This document shows, in pieces, positions 30,255 through 39,729 of a stretch of 64,000 bases of DNA; positions within the stretch are counted from its first letter, which is position 1; each line of letters starts with the position of its first letter. The notes beneath the pieces were generated by a model. The model did not search any database and was not told the origin of the DNA. It worked only from the letters and a program-made list of their open reading frames with translations. The translations under genes and the position numbers were made by a program. This DNA is from Eutreptiella sp. 'Long Island Sound 2002' (taxonomy: Eukaryota > Euglenozoa > Euglenophyceae > Eutreptiales > Eutreptiaceae), in assembly GCA_964036045.1 (NCBI GenBank), contig OZ038401.1, positions 30,586,397-30,650,396 on the forward strand, read 5' to 3'.

Positions 30255-31953
30255 CTACCCCCCCGCCGCGATCGCCTCCAAAAGGCCCCTACACACAGCA
30301 AAAGGCACACAACGTGCAGAAGGAGGTCCCAGACGAAGCCACGCGCGCGCTCCCGTGAGGAAGCACCCTGCCGAGAAACCCGGGCGAGCCAGCCATCCGA
30401 TGTGCCCTAGCAGCCTCTGAACGGGCTTGCGCATGTAGTGGGACAGGCTGAAAGCAACCCAGCGGCCCACAATGGGGGAATCTTTGCACTGTGCGCGCAC
30501 TGCGCGCTACTTTTAGACTATGTTCCCCCCGAAGAGCCCCCAAGCACACCCCTTGGAAACGCCCTTAGAATTAGGTGACCCAAATTGCCCCGGCTTTTCT
30601 CATGTACATGAAGCAACATCTCCAAGTGAATGTTCGAGGTTCATCGGGTTGCTTCCTTTTCTTGGTTTTTTTAGCCGGTGGTTTCGGTTGTGAGGAAGGG
30701 GCTCTCTCCTTTCCCTTGCGGTTAGAATCAGATTGGGGTCGAGATTGTGTAGCCACAGCGGGTTGCGAGGACTGAGAGGGTTGAGGGAGACTGGAGCTGG
30801 ACGAAGCCACATCGGCCCGAGGGGGCGCAGCAACACAAAAAGCATCCAGTGTGTGTTGCCGCTTTTCTAGGACCTGCAGCGCATGTTTTGCTTGTTTCTT
30901 GGCCTCTCTCTCTCTTTTCTCACGGCACAAACGGTCAATCTCAGGCTGCAGTGTTGGCGCTTCACTGCCGCCTTTAGGGAATGGTTGGCCATCAAGCCCA
31001 TCCTGGAGAATGACACTTTCCTCCTCCCTTGGTAAGTGGTTACCCTTGCCGGACCGCAAGATCTGCTCAATCACCTTTGGCACACCCGTGATAGGTTGCT
31101 CCGGATACTTTGGGCGCTCCTTGCGGGCCCCTAGTATCTCAAAGTATGGGTCTCTAGTACGGCCAGACGCCCAAATAGTTGCACTGCGCGCGCACTGCGC
31201 TTAAGGCTCCCCCAATGTGAGCCAATGCTTCGGGCTTATGCGCCACACGAGGCCCATCTAGACCGAGCTGCTTCCCCATCCACGTAAGGGACGAGGTGGT
31301 ATCGACGACTGACTTTGGGCTGACAAGGAAACCTTGACGGGCCAAATGTGCCGCCGTGTCACGCGCCACCTGGGTGGTAATCAACATGTCCCGACCCACA
31401 AAAAGTATATCGTCCAGGTAATGAACAATGACTACTTGCGTGTCAGATAGCTGAGACAGAACAGCCGCAATCAAGTGCTGCACCAGGCCAGGTGCCTGGT
31501 GCCAACCAAACGGCACACGAACCAGGGCGTAGGTGGTGCCCGGCGTGGCTACACGCACCGCCCCAGCCATCGCAGGTGGGAGGTGCACGCTCCAGTAACA
31601 GTTGCTTAGATCAATCTTGGCCCCCCACCCCCCCCCCGCCCCCCCGCACCGGGCGCAGCAGCCCTGCGAGGCCCTCGAGTGAGGGCGGCCGGAACAGCCT
31701 TGCTTTGAAAGAGCAGGCATGATTGAAGGCCTGCATATCAATGATGAGCGCGCACTTTGCTAGGCTTTTGTATTTAATAAAGGCGCGGGCATTCGGTGAC
31801 AGGTGGGACTTGTGGATGAGGCCATCAGCATGTAATCGGTGCAGCAACGCCGCCACCTTAGGGCACGACGATTCTTGTGCCGTGGGGGCTGTCTCGCCCG
31901 CCTGCCGGAAATGGGGATCTGCCCATTGGGCCCAGAGGTTATCTGGGACCTGC
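30255..31953 (-). pseudogene. Reverse transcriptase of the YR retroelement, interrupted
   Basis: The N-terminal part (about 31614-31953) reads LHADGLIHKSHLSPNARAF. The frame then shifts at a poly-C tract (about 31621-31648) into KIDLSNCYWSVHLPP (motif A), VRVPFGWHQAPGLVQHLI and VIVHYLDDILFVGRD (motif C, YLDD intact). The thumb and connection region breaks at 31200 after GGALSAVRAQC and resumes colinearly at 30505 with KDSPIVGRW, then RLLGHIGWLARPGF. The catalytic core is recognisable; the poly-C frameshift and the insertion separate its parts. The YLDD context and GHIGWL match DIRS-type RTs. Confidence 0.75.
30506..31178 (-). other. Insertion inside RT carrying an unrelated ORF
   Basis: About 695 bp (counting one repeat copy) separate two colinear halves of the RT. 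The insertion is flanked by near-identical direct repeats at 30484-30505 and 31179-31200 (core GCACTGCGCGCGCACTGC, one mismatch). A minus-strand frame of about 200 codons fills it. It starts within the repeat and ends at 30571, and includes SGRTRDPYFEILGARKERPK, a charged coiled-coil-like stretch (REKREREAKKQAKHALQ), a Ser/Pro-rich part and a nuclear-localisation-like KKTKKRK. I do not recognise the protein; it could be a captured host exon. The flanking repeat may be a target duplication or part of the insert. Confidence 0.5.
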
Positions 31954-32739
31954 ACCGAACCCGCTAGGCCGAGACCCCGGCCCGCGAGTTCAATGGTGAC
32001 AGCGTCCCCATCCCCAAGTTGGGGGGACGAGGCTTTGTCTGGTGGGCCATGCATCGCCAGGTGGTGGAGCATGTCGTGCAGCAGCGCTTCGTCATCCGTG
32101 CTGACCTTGGGCCAATCGAGGGCCCAGCGGTGCGATTCAGCCCACCACATGCGCAGCAGGATGTCCGCCCGGTGGTGGTCCACCGACGCCTTGATCGCCG
32201 TCGAGACCGCCGCATCCAGGATGTGCTCACTTATCGGCTTTCCGCACTTTTGGCAGGCGCTCTGGGGTGGGGACCAGCTGCCCCAGCTCTGCCCCTGGCG
32301 CGGCAATGGTGGCGCAGTCGGTTGAGGGCTTGCGCTTGCGGGCTGCACTGTCTCGTGCCGAGAATGATCTGCGGATGAAACATTGTTGTGGGACCGGCGG
32401 GCTTTGGGTCTGCGAAGGCGGATTCGAACGCGCACGCGGGGCCTGTGCCGCGTCTTGTCGGCGGCCCGGAGTGCGCGCACGTCGTTCCCGTCCTCTTGGG
32501 GCCACTCCACGATTCGCGCCAGGGGTTCCCAGTACCCCATCGTCGGTGTCGTCCCCTTCGTCATCACTGTCGACCATGATGATAATAGGGGAGCTCGAAG
32601 CATCGGGGGCTGTGCGCCGCCCGAGGGCGCCCGCGGGCCAGAGCTGGACCGAGGACAGGGGCAGTGTGGTGAAACTTGAGGACGGGTGCGGCCAAGGGGC
32701 CTGATCTGGGAGCTCAAATTCCCAGTCTGGCCCTGGAAC

Positions 32740-33575
32740 GGCGTATTCCCATGCCTGCCGTTGCGAGGTCCATCGGTTCCAGATGCACACAGCGGAGATT
32801 GGGGCACCAAGCGCGACCATGGCTGCTGCTGCCGCTGAGAGCCGTCTCCAAAAGTGCCAGGTGACTCCCACCCATGGGGTACCCCACAGCAGGAAGTGCA
32901 TGCGGCGTTCGAGTTCCGCCTCCGATAAGAGTGGCAGGTACTGAGCCCTGCGTTGTACGACCCCACATGCCAGCAGGGCCTGTCGCCACCACTCCGCTCA
33001 GGTTCCCAGCTTGGCCGGGATCCACCGCCTCTTGGTCTTGCGATCGTAGAACTGCTCCAGCCCGGCTGGCTGACGTCGGTCCTACGGATGCTTGCGGCCT
33101 CCCCAACCCGAAGTCCGTGGCAGGCACTGAAGACAGCGAGGGCGAGCACGGCAAAGTCTGTCTCGGAGCGTACAGCTGTGGCCATTGTGCGGAGCATACC
33201 TAGGGTTCCCCAGACCTGTTGACGAGGCTCGGAGTTGTATGCCAGACCAGCCCCGGCCGCGATGGCCCGGTGGATGGGGCATACGGTGGGCCGCAGCAGT
33301 TGGAGCTTTTTGGCCATACGGACCGCTGATATGGTGCCGCACAAGGCTGCCGAGGACTTCCCCGTTGCTGCCAAGTGTGCCAGGTGCCGTGCAAGGGCGT
33401 CTGCACGCGATTGTTCAGCGTACAAAAGCCCAGCATGGCCAACGCCCCTGAGCTCCCGCGCCCAAGCAAATACCGTGCTCTCCGCCCAACGCCGGAGTGC
33501 GAGGGCCCGGGGCTCAGCTGCGAAATCCGCGGCCCACAAGTCGTAAACTCTCGTGGCCACGCCGTGGAGCTCAGC
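32740..33575 (-). pseudogene. Tyrosine recombinase of the YR retroelement
   Basis: The first part, in a long frame (31611-33890), has an N-terminal core-binding region (VYDLWAADFAAEPRALALRR), then a catalytic domain opening with ACHGLRVGEAASIRRTDV, which carries the first catalytic Arg. The frame then shifts near 33060 to FYDRKTKRRWIPAKLGT and meets a TGA at 32998-33000. It continues with WHFWRRLSAAAAAM (H-x-x-R) and ends at RQAWEYA, whose Tyr (codon at 32743-32745) is the expected nucleophile. All four R-H-R-Y positions can be named, split by one frameshift and one stop. The shifted frame continues into an acidic linker (DSDDEGDDTDD) that ends at 32227. Confidence 0.7.
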
Positions 33576-33729
33576 CGCCGTAACCCGGCCCCCTCCCCCC
33601 ACCCCAGCATCCCCGGGGTTGACCAAGGGTGGCAAGTCGCCAGGCGGGGGGGGGGACACCCCCCGATTAGCAAAAGGGCTGCTGGGGTGGGGGGCCCGGT
33701 TGAGGGGCTGGCTGCTGCTGCTAGGGCTG

Positions 33730-34392
33730 CTACGCCCCCGTGGGGCAGGGGTGGAACGACCAGTGCATGCCGTTGCACCGCACGCACGGGTAGGGGGGCG
33801 GTCCGCGCGCGTCACATGTGCGACCGGTGCTGAACGCCGTGTAAAGTGTCTGGTCCCCGTGCACCGAAAATCCACCAGCCGGGCGTCCACACGGGGCCTG
33901 AGCCTGTGCCGGTGCCGGCGGCCACTGCGACTGTGACTGCTGGGAGGGCTGGAATAGCTGCATGTTGCACTCGCGCACCCAGTGGCCGTGCAACCCGCAC
34001 TTGAAGCAGGCTCCAGGGGGGGCCGCCTTAGCAGCCTGCGGGGTTTGCTGGCGGGCCGGGAACTCGCCCTCTTTCATCCTGAGGGTTGGCCACAGAGCTG
34101 CCCATGTGCCGTCGGTCAGCGCAGTCGCAACCTCAGGCTGACCGTAACCTTGCTGTGGTGCTTCTGCCCTCAAGAAGATCATGAGCGTCTCGACCAGTTG
34201 GCGCTGCCAAGCATAATGCAGCTGTGTGTTTGCTACACGCTGCAATTCGCCTAGTGACAGGGGCGGGGTCAACGGGCCCATGAGCGGCGACAATCGGGCC
34301 TCGAGGACAGCAATCTCAGCACGGATCTGATCACTGGCCGCCGGGGCCGGCCCACGCGGTGCCGTGCCCTGAGGGGGTTTATGTGGCGCCAC
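33730..34392 (-). pseudogene. Gag-like protein with CCHC knuckle
   Basis: A 220-codon minus-strand frame contains a helical segment (LGELQRVANTQLHYAWQRQL), then a retroviral-type zinc knuckle CFKCGLHGHWVREC (C-x2-C-x4-H-x4-C), a Gln/Pro-rich tail and a second Cys/His cluster (CVRCNGMHWSFHPC). It overlaps the start of the YR-RT frame by about 160 bp in another register, which could permit frameshift expression. The CCHC motif gives moderate support for nucleic-acid binding. Gag identity is by position. Confidence 0.6.
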
Positions 34393-34458
34393 TCCCCAGC
34401 GACCACGTCCAGCCTCTAGCGCGCGTGGTTTTCGTAAAGGGCCATCATCAAGAGCGCC

Positions 34459-34878
34459 TCATGTGGTTCCGCCGATGGGGCAGCCCACGCAGTGGCCACA
34501 TTCACACCGGCCTGATCCAACCCGCGATGCACCAGCCAGCTCCACGTGGAACTCTCCGGCCTTCTTTGCAGCTAAGTCCTCACTGAGGAAGGCACAGAAT
34601 GTGGCCGCCACATGATCCCTCCACTGAGCCCACTTTTTGTATGATTCGCTGACAGCCTGAGGCATGTCCACGTCTCCTGCAAACGCGCACTTGGTACATT
34701 TGGCACGTGGTTGCTCCTGTGCAACCCTGCTGGCATGGGCTGCTGCGCCACCCACAACTGCGTCATAGCCCGCTCCTGCCGCCTCCTCGGCTTCCTGGAC
34801 AAGCGACTCCAACTCGTTTGGCGATAGATGAGACATTAACAACGGGAACTGGTCCCAAGCAAACAAAGAACACTTCAC
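34459..34878 (-). pseudogene. Upstream gag-like ORF of the YR retroelement
   Basis: A 139-codon frame with an internal ATG that gives MSHLSPNELESLVQEAEEAA. It has a Cys pair (CTKCAF) and a C-terminal CECGHCVGC cluster, and stops at 34459, 66 bp before the next gag-like frame begins. It is probably the N-terminal part of gag, separated from 33730-34392 by a frame disruption. No clear family. Confidence 0.4.
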
Positions 34879-36239
34879 TGAAGTAGGGGAGTGGCAGACT
34901 GGTACTGTCCCGACCTGTAGTCTAGCCCCCCCCCCCCCCCCGAGGCAAAACCTAGGTTATTGCTAACCTAGGTTTCTCATGTATTGTTTTTCAGCCAGTT
35001 TCCCTATAGCACATGGTGCGTTGTGCACAAGTTTTGCCAACCCCCCCCTCCCATCCCAAAGCTGGAGGAGGCACACTATACCGATGGTAAGCCTCATCAA
35101 GGAGGAGTAAGATTCAACCAATTTGGCACTCTCGGCTTGAACGAGGATATGTGCTCTGCCATACCTACCCAAAGGATAAGTTGGTGTTCCAACCCTTCGG
35201 CCACCAGAATTGGAAGTGGAACCGGGCATGGCACAACTAGAAGTACATTTTCTTTCTCGAAGTCTGCCACCAAACACAACAATGCTATCCTAGCATGCTC
35301 CAACAAGACCATCCATCAAAGGCATCTTGCCGCATCCATTGTTTAAGAAGCAACACATGTGATGAAGGCATTTTGAGTGGTTGATGGTTTCGAGTTTGGT
35401 TCTGGTAAACTCACCACAATAATTGACGATGTGCACACACTTTGCTTGTGTTGTGTTTGTGCCGCGCGCACACACCCTCCCAGTTTACCCTCTGACCCCA
35501 GATAAGTTTGGTGCGATCACTAGCAATGTTGTGGTCCAATCGGGGTCCTTGTTAGGAAACCATATCCGCGTGACAGCCAACATTGCAATGGACAATTGAT
35601 AGCGATGTGGAGGATCTGCGTCACACAAGGGTGATGGCACTTGACACAGTGCTAGAGCCGACAATGCAACTGCTAACAGTAATGTGCCTCCAAGAGAATC
35701 AATTGGTGGACCCCTCTGTTGAATAGAGCCAGCCTACTCCACACTGTCCTTCTTCCTGTCTGATGCAGACTAGCCTGATGTGAAACTTCTTTGGTATTCG
35801 GTATTCTCCCAAGAATGTAGCCACGGTGCATGTGAGAAAGCTCAAAGTCAGACTATCAGGGCTCAACCAACCAGCCATAGCATGCATGCCTCACGCATGC
35901 AATTGGTCGGTCCTACGTGTCATACGCACTAAGGCAAGTATACACTAATTTTGTACAGGAACCAAATCCATTGCCCAATTCATCAAGGCAGCAATGCAGC
36001 ATGGGTCAACATTGTTGTGTTGGGGTAAACCGCAATTCCCATTTAAGGCTGCGTTCACACATGATTCCCTGAAGTCCTGAGATGAACGGAATCAAACATG
36101 AGCCAGTTGAAAGTGTCTGGGGTCGTGGCCTGCAGCTTTACAGGGTTCCATGCAAACCCCCTCCCGCACACAAGTGGCGCTGCAGCTGGCTGACAACAGT
36201 TTCATTGGAGAAACAGTTCTAATGGGCATTTGGTGAAAC
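34879..36239. other. Intergenic, no gene identified
   Basis: It contains a poly-C run (about 34926-34942) and degenerate frames on the minus strand at 34963-35312 that faintly recall a DDE transposase but could not be assigned. The rest is featureless. Confidence 0.4.
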
Positions 36240-36500
36240 CTAGTATGCACGTAGCAAAACCTAGTAAAATGTAGCAAAACCTAGTAAAATGTAGTGAAAC
36301 CTAGTAAAAAAAGAATTTAAAAAAATTTTTAATTTAATTTTAATTTTAATTGAATTTCAATTTTAATTCAATTTTAATTTTAATTTTAATTTAATTTTAA
36401 TTTTAATTTAATTTTGAACAAAAAAATTTGAAAAAAAAATTTTTTACTAGGTAAAAAAAGCAAAATTTTGAAAAAAAATTTCTCCTTACTAGGTCAATTC
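36240..36500. repeat. CCTAGTAA-iterated, AT-rich tract
   Basis: Four direct copies of AACCTAGTA lie about 20-30 bp apart (36240-36310). A long TTTAATTTTAATTT tract follows, then inverted copies TTACTAGGT near 36445 and 36487, so the whole region can fold back. The same word recurs as hairpins at 37510-37685. Confidence 0.7.
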
Positions 36501-36599
36501 CCGGCCACCGTTGCCAGTGGCGCCCCACACAGGCCGAACCATGCATGTTGTGAAGAGGGAGTTCATGTATGTTTCGAAACCCTTTGGAGGAGACGGGGG

Positions 36600-36745
36600 G
36601 GGGGGGGTTGCAAAGGTGGACAAAATCAGAATTGGCTGCCTAACCCCTGCCTTCATGCCTTCAAGAGGGCCCACAAGTGGGCGGAAATGCTACGTCACCC
36701 CTGCATTCTTGATGATCCCCAACAAAGGGGACAAAATCAAAACAC
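36600..36745. repeat. Direct repeat copy 1 (GCTACGTCACCCC unit)
   Basis: It shares ACAAAATCAGAA, GGCTGCCT, GGGCGGAA, TGCTACGTCACCCC and CCCCAACAAAGGGGA, in order, with the segment at 37140-37290. It is a dispersed repeat pair in direct orientation about 0.55 kb apart. Non-coding. Confidence 0.65.
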
Positions 36746-36802
36746 AAAAAAAAACGAAAACGAAATTTTTCCCATGGTGTCTATGACTCTGCCTCAGGGT
36801 CA

Positions 36803-36885
36803 TCAGATTACCCCCAATGAGGTTTGAACCCATGACCTTCCACTTGCAAAGGCACTGCTTTACCCACTGGGGTATGAGCCATCTC
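36803..36885 (-). repeat. tRNA-like (SINE-head) sequence 2
   Basis: The minus strand reads ATGGCTCATACCCCAGTGGG followed by TAAAGCAGTGCC (A-box-like, with an insertion). It then has TTTGCAA in the anticodon-loop position and ATGGGTTCAAACC, which fits the B-box consensus well. The acceptor and anticodon stems do not pair properly, so a tRNA-derived SINE is more likely than a tRNA gene. Confidence 0.45.
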
Positions 36886-37139
36886 TGTTGTGCCAATGCA
36901 CAGGGGTGGTATTGATATTTGGTCCAATTTGGTTTTCATCCATTATTTGGTTCACCTGAAAAAACTGAGTATTTTGAGTATAGACACATGGGGTGAAAAC
37001 CCATTTTTTCGCCCTCTACTAGTTCAAGCAAAATTCCCAGCTGTGGATTGTGAGTCCCTAACCCCAACTCGAGGGGCCACGCAACAAAGCGTGGGAGTAA
37101 AAAAAAAAAAGGAAAGAAGGTGGGAGGCAAAATGGCATT

Positions 37140-37290
37140 CTTGGGGATCCCCAACAAAGGGGAGCAAAAGCAGAAGTGTTCCCCAACAAAGGGAACAAAA
37201 TCAGAAGTGGCTGCCTCACCCCTACCTTCTCGGGGGCCCAAAAGAGGGCGGAAGTGCTACGTCACCCCCGCGTTCTCAGGGTCCACTACA
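37140..37290. repeat. Direct repeat copy 2 (GCTACGTCACCCC unit)
   Basis: Counterpart of 36600-36745. The AACAAAGGGGA motif is itself doubled here (37148 and 37183). Confidence 0.65.
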
Positions 37291-37504
37291 GAAGGGGAGG
37301 GAAACAAAAGTGGCCCGCGCCGGGCTCCTGGAAAAATCCCATAGTGGGGGTCCTTAATGGCGGTCCTTAACAAAAAAAATTGGTCCTAAAGGACCACCCT
37401 GCCTCACCAGGCCAGTGGAAAAAAGCCCCTCAGAGCGGGGGACAAGATCAGAAGTGGCCAACAAGTGGCCCGAAAGTTCTACAGCCTAGTTCTTTTGTTT
37501 TTGG

Positions 37505-37690
37505 CGGTTTTGAAACCTAGTAAGAAAAAAAACTTTTTTTTACTAGGTTCCCGATACCTAGTAAAAAAATAGATTGTTTTATTTTACTAGGTTCCCGATA
37601 CCTAGTAAAAAACTAGTGAACCTAGTAAACTGTTACCTAGTAAAAAAAAAAACTTTTTTAAAAAAAAAAATTTACTAGGTTTAACTACGG
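37505..37690. repeat. ACCTAGTAA hairpin cluster
   Basis: Alternating ACCTAGTAAAAA and TTTTTACTAGGT words form at least three consecutive perfect hairpins, separated by TCCCGAT. The word matches the iterated motif at 36240-36500, so these two tracts belong to one family. Confidence 0.75.
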
Positions 37691-37718
37691 ACCCAGTTTT
37701 AATCTAGTATCCTGATTC

Positions 37719-37936
37719 TCATGCACTAAAGGCAAAATGCACTTTGAACACCAACTCCCAACCTTTAGACAACACCTTTGTCTTAACCACACCAGGCCTC
37801 GGTTCCGCAACTTTCAGTGCCTCTGCCATTGTTTGCGCAAGGAGGAGGATGGCCAGCACAGCAACCCTTATTAGGTGATTCCAATCAAGGACGCCAAGAC
37901 AGTTCACGTTCCAATAGTACCCCCCCTTCCCTTGCG
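37719..37936 (-). CDS. Possible terminal exon with one membrane helix
   Basis: A minus-strand frame reads through a hydrophobic helix (LIRVAVLAILLLAQTM), then AEPRPGVVKTKVLSKGWELV, to a TGA at 37719. Just upstream is a 55-60-bp near-direct duplication (about 37945-38000 and 38010-38068, sharing CCAAAATTTGC and CCTACTGT). No acceptor gives a phase compatible with the exon at 38391-38881, so I leave them unlinked. Family unknown. Confidence 0.25.
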
Positions 37937-38390
37937 GCAGCAACGATAAAGTCCCAAAATTTGCCGGCAACAACACCTACTGTCGCTCTGACAAGGAGGG
38001 GGTACTCATAAAGGACATAGTTCCAAAATTTGCAGAAACAATACCTACTGTTCCTCTGATAAGGGTGTTGCTCTTGCAGGGGGGGGGGGGGGTTGTCTCG
38101 GATCGCGCCAAAGGCAGTGTCCCACGGCCTATGTGACCTTTTCTCGCGCGACTCGTTAGTTGTCTGATCTCACCGCCGCCCGGACTTCTAACGATCCCCA
38201 AACTTCACCAAGGCGCTGGCGAGAGGGAGATACTGCCATGCCCGTGTGTGTCGGTCGGGCGCGCACCCCAAGGGGGGGGGGGGGACGCAAGGTCACACCA
38301 TTGGGTGGCGCCTAGCCCCGCTTCGTATCCTTCAGGCGCTCGTCGGCGTGTGCTCAGCGGAGGTGTCCGTCTGTGCTGTCCATCCCTCAC

Positions 38391-38881
38391 CTGCACCCTG
38401 GCACAAGTCGTCGGGCACTGCACGGGTTCGAACTTGTTTTGTTGGGTGCATCCAACATTGCGTAGCGCCCAGTCTGTGAGGAGCCACAGGGGCCCCAACT
38501 GATACACCTGTATGGGGACGGGAAGGAGTAGGGCCGGCGAGCCAGATGCAGCGTCCGTGAGGAGGGCAAAGCCCCCCGCTGGCGCTGCTGCGGGTACCTG
38601 GGCAATGCGGTTGAGCGCCCAGGTCAGGTGGTTGCTGCCAGCGATGAGCAGAGTTGTGGGCCCCCCAGGGTGTGCGCCAGGTTCCCATGGGACGGGCAGG
38701 TGGAGGGCACGAGCGCTCTCCGCTCGCCACGCCGGCAGGCCACGTACCAGGTACGCTGCAGCCATGCTCAGTGCCCAGTACTGACCGCTGTCAGGGTACT
38801 GGATCTGGACGTTAATCGGTTGGGCCGGCGGAACAGGAGACAGGCAAATAGCATAGGGCAGTGAGGCCCAGAAGGCCAGTA
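38391..38881 (-). CDS. Internal exon of an unidentified gene
   Basis: The exon starts after an acceptor with a C-rich tract (CCCCCCCTTGAGCAG). It runs 163 codons in one frame after two leading bases and ends in phase 0 at a strong donor (GTGCAG then GTGAGG). The peptide begins LAFWASLPYAICLSPVPPAQ and continues with INVQIQYPDSGQYWALSMAA, ARALHLPVPWEP and LLIAGSNHLTWALNRIAQ. It ends in a Cys-containing stretch (GCTQQNKFEP, CPTTCARVQ). It looks like a genuine secreted or membrane protein segment, but I do not recognise a family. Confidence 0.5.
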
Positions 38882-39729
38882 CTGCTCAAGGGGGGGATGG
38901 GGTAGTGTTTTCATTCAACAACAGGCCCCCGAGTTCTCTTTGCACCGTTGAGCTCTACTTTCTCCTGCGCCTCCCCAGGATGCCTGTACATACAAGAAGG
39001 TTGCACCGTGTGTGCCGTTCCCTCCCAAGCCGCTCCGTGCACACCACCACCAAGATTGCCATTTGTCCATGAGGAGTTTGCGGGGCACACAAAACTTCTG
39101 GGGACCAGAAATTGTAGGCAATGCAGCTGTGCAAGCTCCCACGATCGTAAATATTCATGAGCTCAACCAGAAGGTGCGCTTGGCTGTGTCTAGTGTTTGC
39201 GCCACAGGGGAAATTCAGCAAGGGGCAGGTCAAGTTGTGCCAATGAAGAACTCAAGCACTCATGCGAAAAAACTGAACAAACTCGGAAATCCAGAGTGCC
39301 AGGACTGATACAACACAACCGTTTCGTACAGACACCACTGAATTCAGAGCCAGGCCCAAGCGACAAGAGCACAGAATCATCTGCTAATCGTTGTCTTGGG
39401 CATGTGAGGCATGTCCATCGACGTAAGGGCACAGGAGTAGTTTCGACAACACCAGACAACCGGAAGGAGTTACAAGGTGGGGTAAATGCTATGGGACGCA
39501 GGAGTGCAGACCAACTGCCCAAAAATTCGTGTGTGTTCGATGTCCCCATCTTTCCTGAAAGAGCTGACCCTCAACACACCGCCCTGGAACGAGCATCAGG
39601 GGCCAGTTGATGGTGGGGTTCTTGTGGGCCCTATTCCCCGATCCTCGCAACGCGTGCATCGAAGGTGATGGCACATTCAAAATAACACACATGGATTTTC
39701 TTGGGCTACATCAAGCATTCCCACAAACG
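38882..39729. other. Intergenic, no gene identified
   Basis: Plus-strand frames of 98-137 codons overlap here without recognisable domains. It includes the 3' flank of the ABC transporter gene; no polyadenylation signal is evident. Confidence 0.4.

Larger units (their letters stand above)
29795..34878 (-). mobile_element. Degenerate tyrosine-recombinase retroelement (gag-YR-RT-RH)
   Basis: This is one minus-strand element of about 5.1 kb or more. In transcription order it holds gag-like frames (34878-33730), a tyrosine recombinase (about 33575-32740), an acidic linker, reverse transcriptase (about 31953-30255) and RNase H (about 30225-29860). YR together with RT/RH places it among DIRS-like or VIPER-like YR retroelements. 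The recombinase lies upstream of RT, as described for VIPER and unlike DIRS or Ngaro. Frames are broken by at least one frameshift and a TGA in YR, a shift in a poly-C tract in RT, and a 695-bp insertion in RT. It is therefore not functional as sequenced, although poly-C slippage in sequencing could explain one break. I did not find terminal or split direct repeats. Confidence 0.75.

Noticed and set aside
30500-31200. Spliced intron (introner-like) explanation for the RT insertion
   Set aside because: The flanking repeat has no AGGT that would give exact splice restoration. The available GT and AG positions would lose bases, so an unspliced insertion fits better.
34963-35475. Possible third PIF-like transposase fragment on the minus strand
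   Set aside because: A few short words resemble DDE_Tnp_4 blocks, but they lie in inconsistent frames with stops and lack the glutamate helix seen at 14049 and 45145. Too weak to annotate.
37925-38155. Plus-strand exon-like frame (LIKDIVPKFAETIPTVPLIR)
   Set aside because: It lies in a 55-60-bp direct duplication, lacks a donor, and is against the local strand bias.
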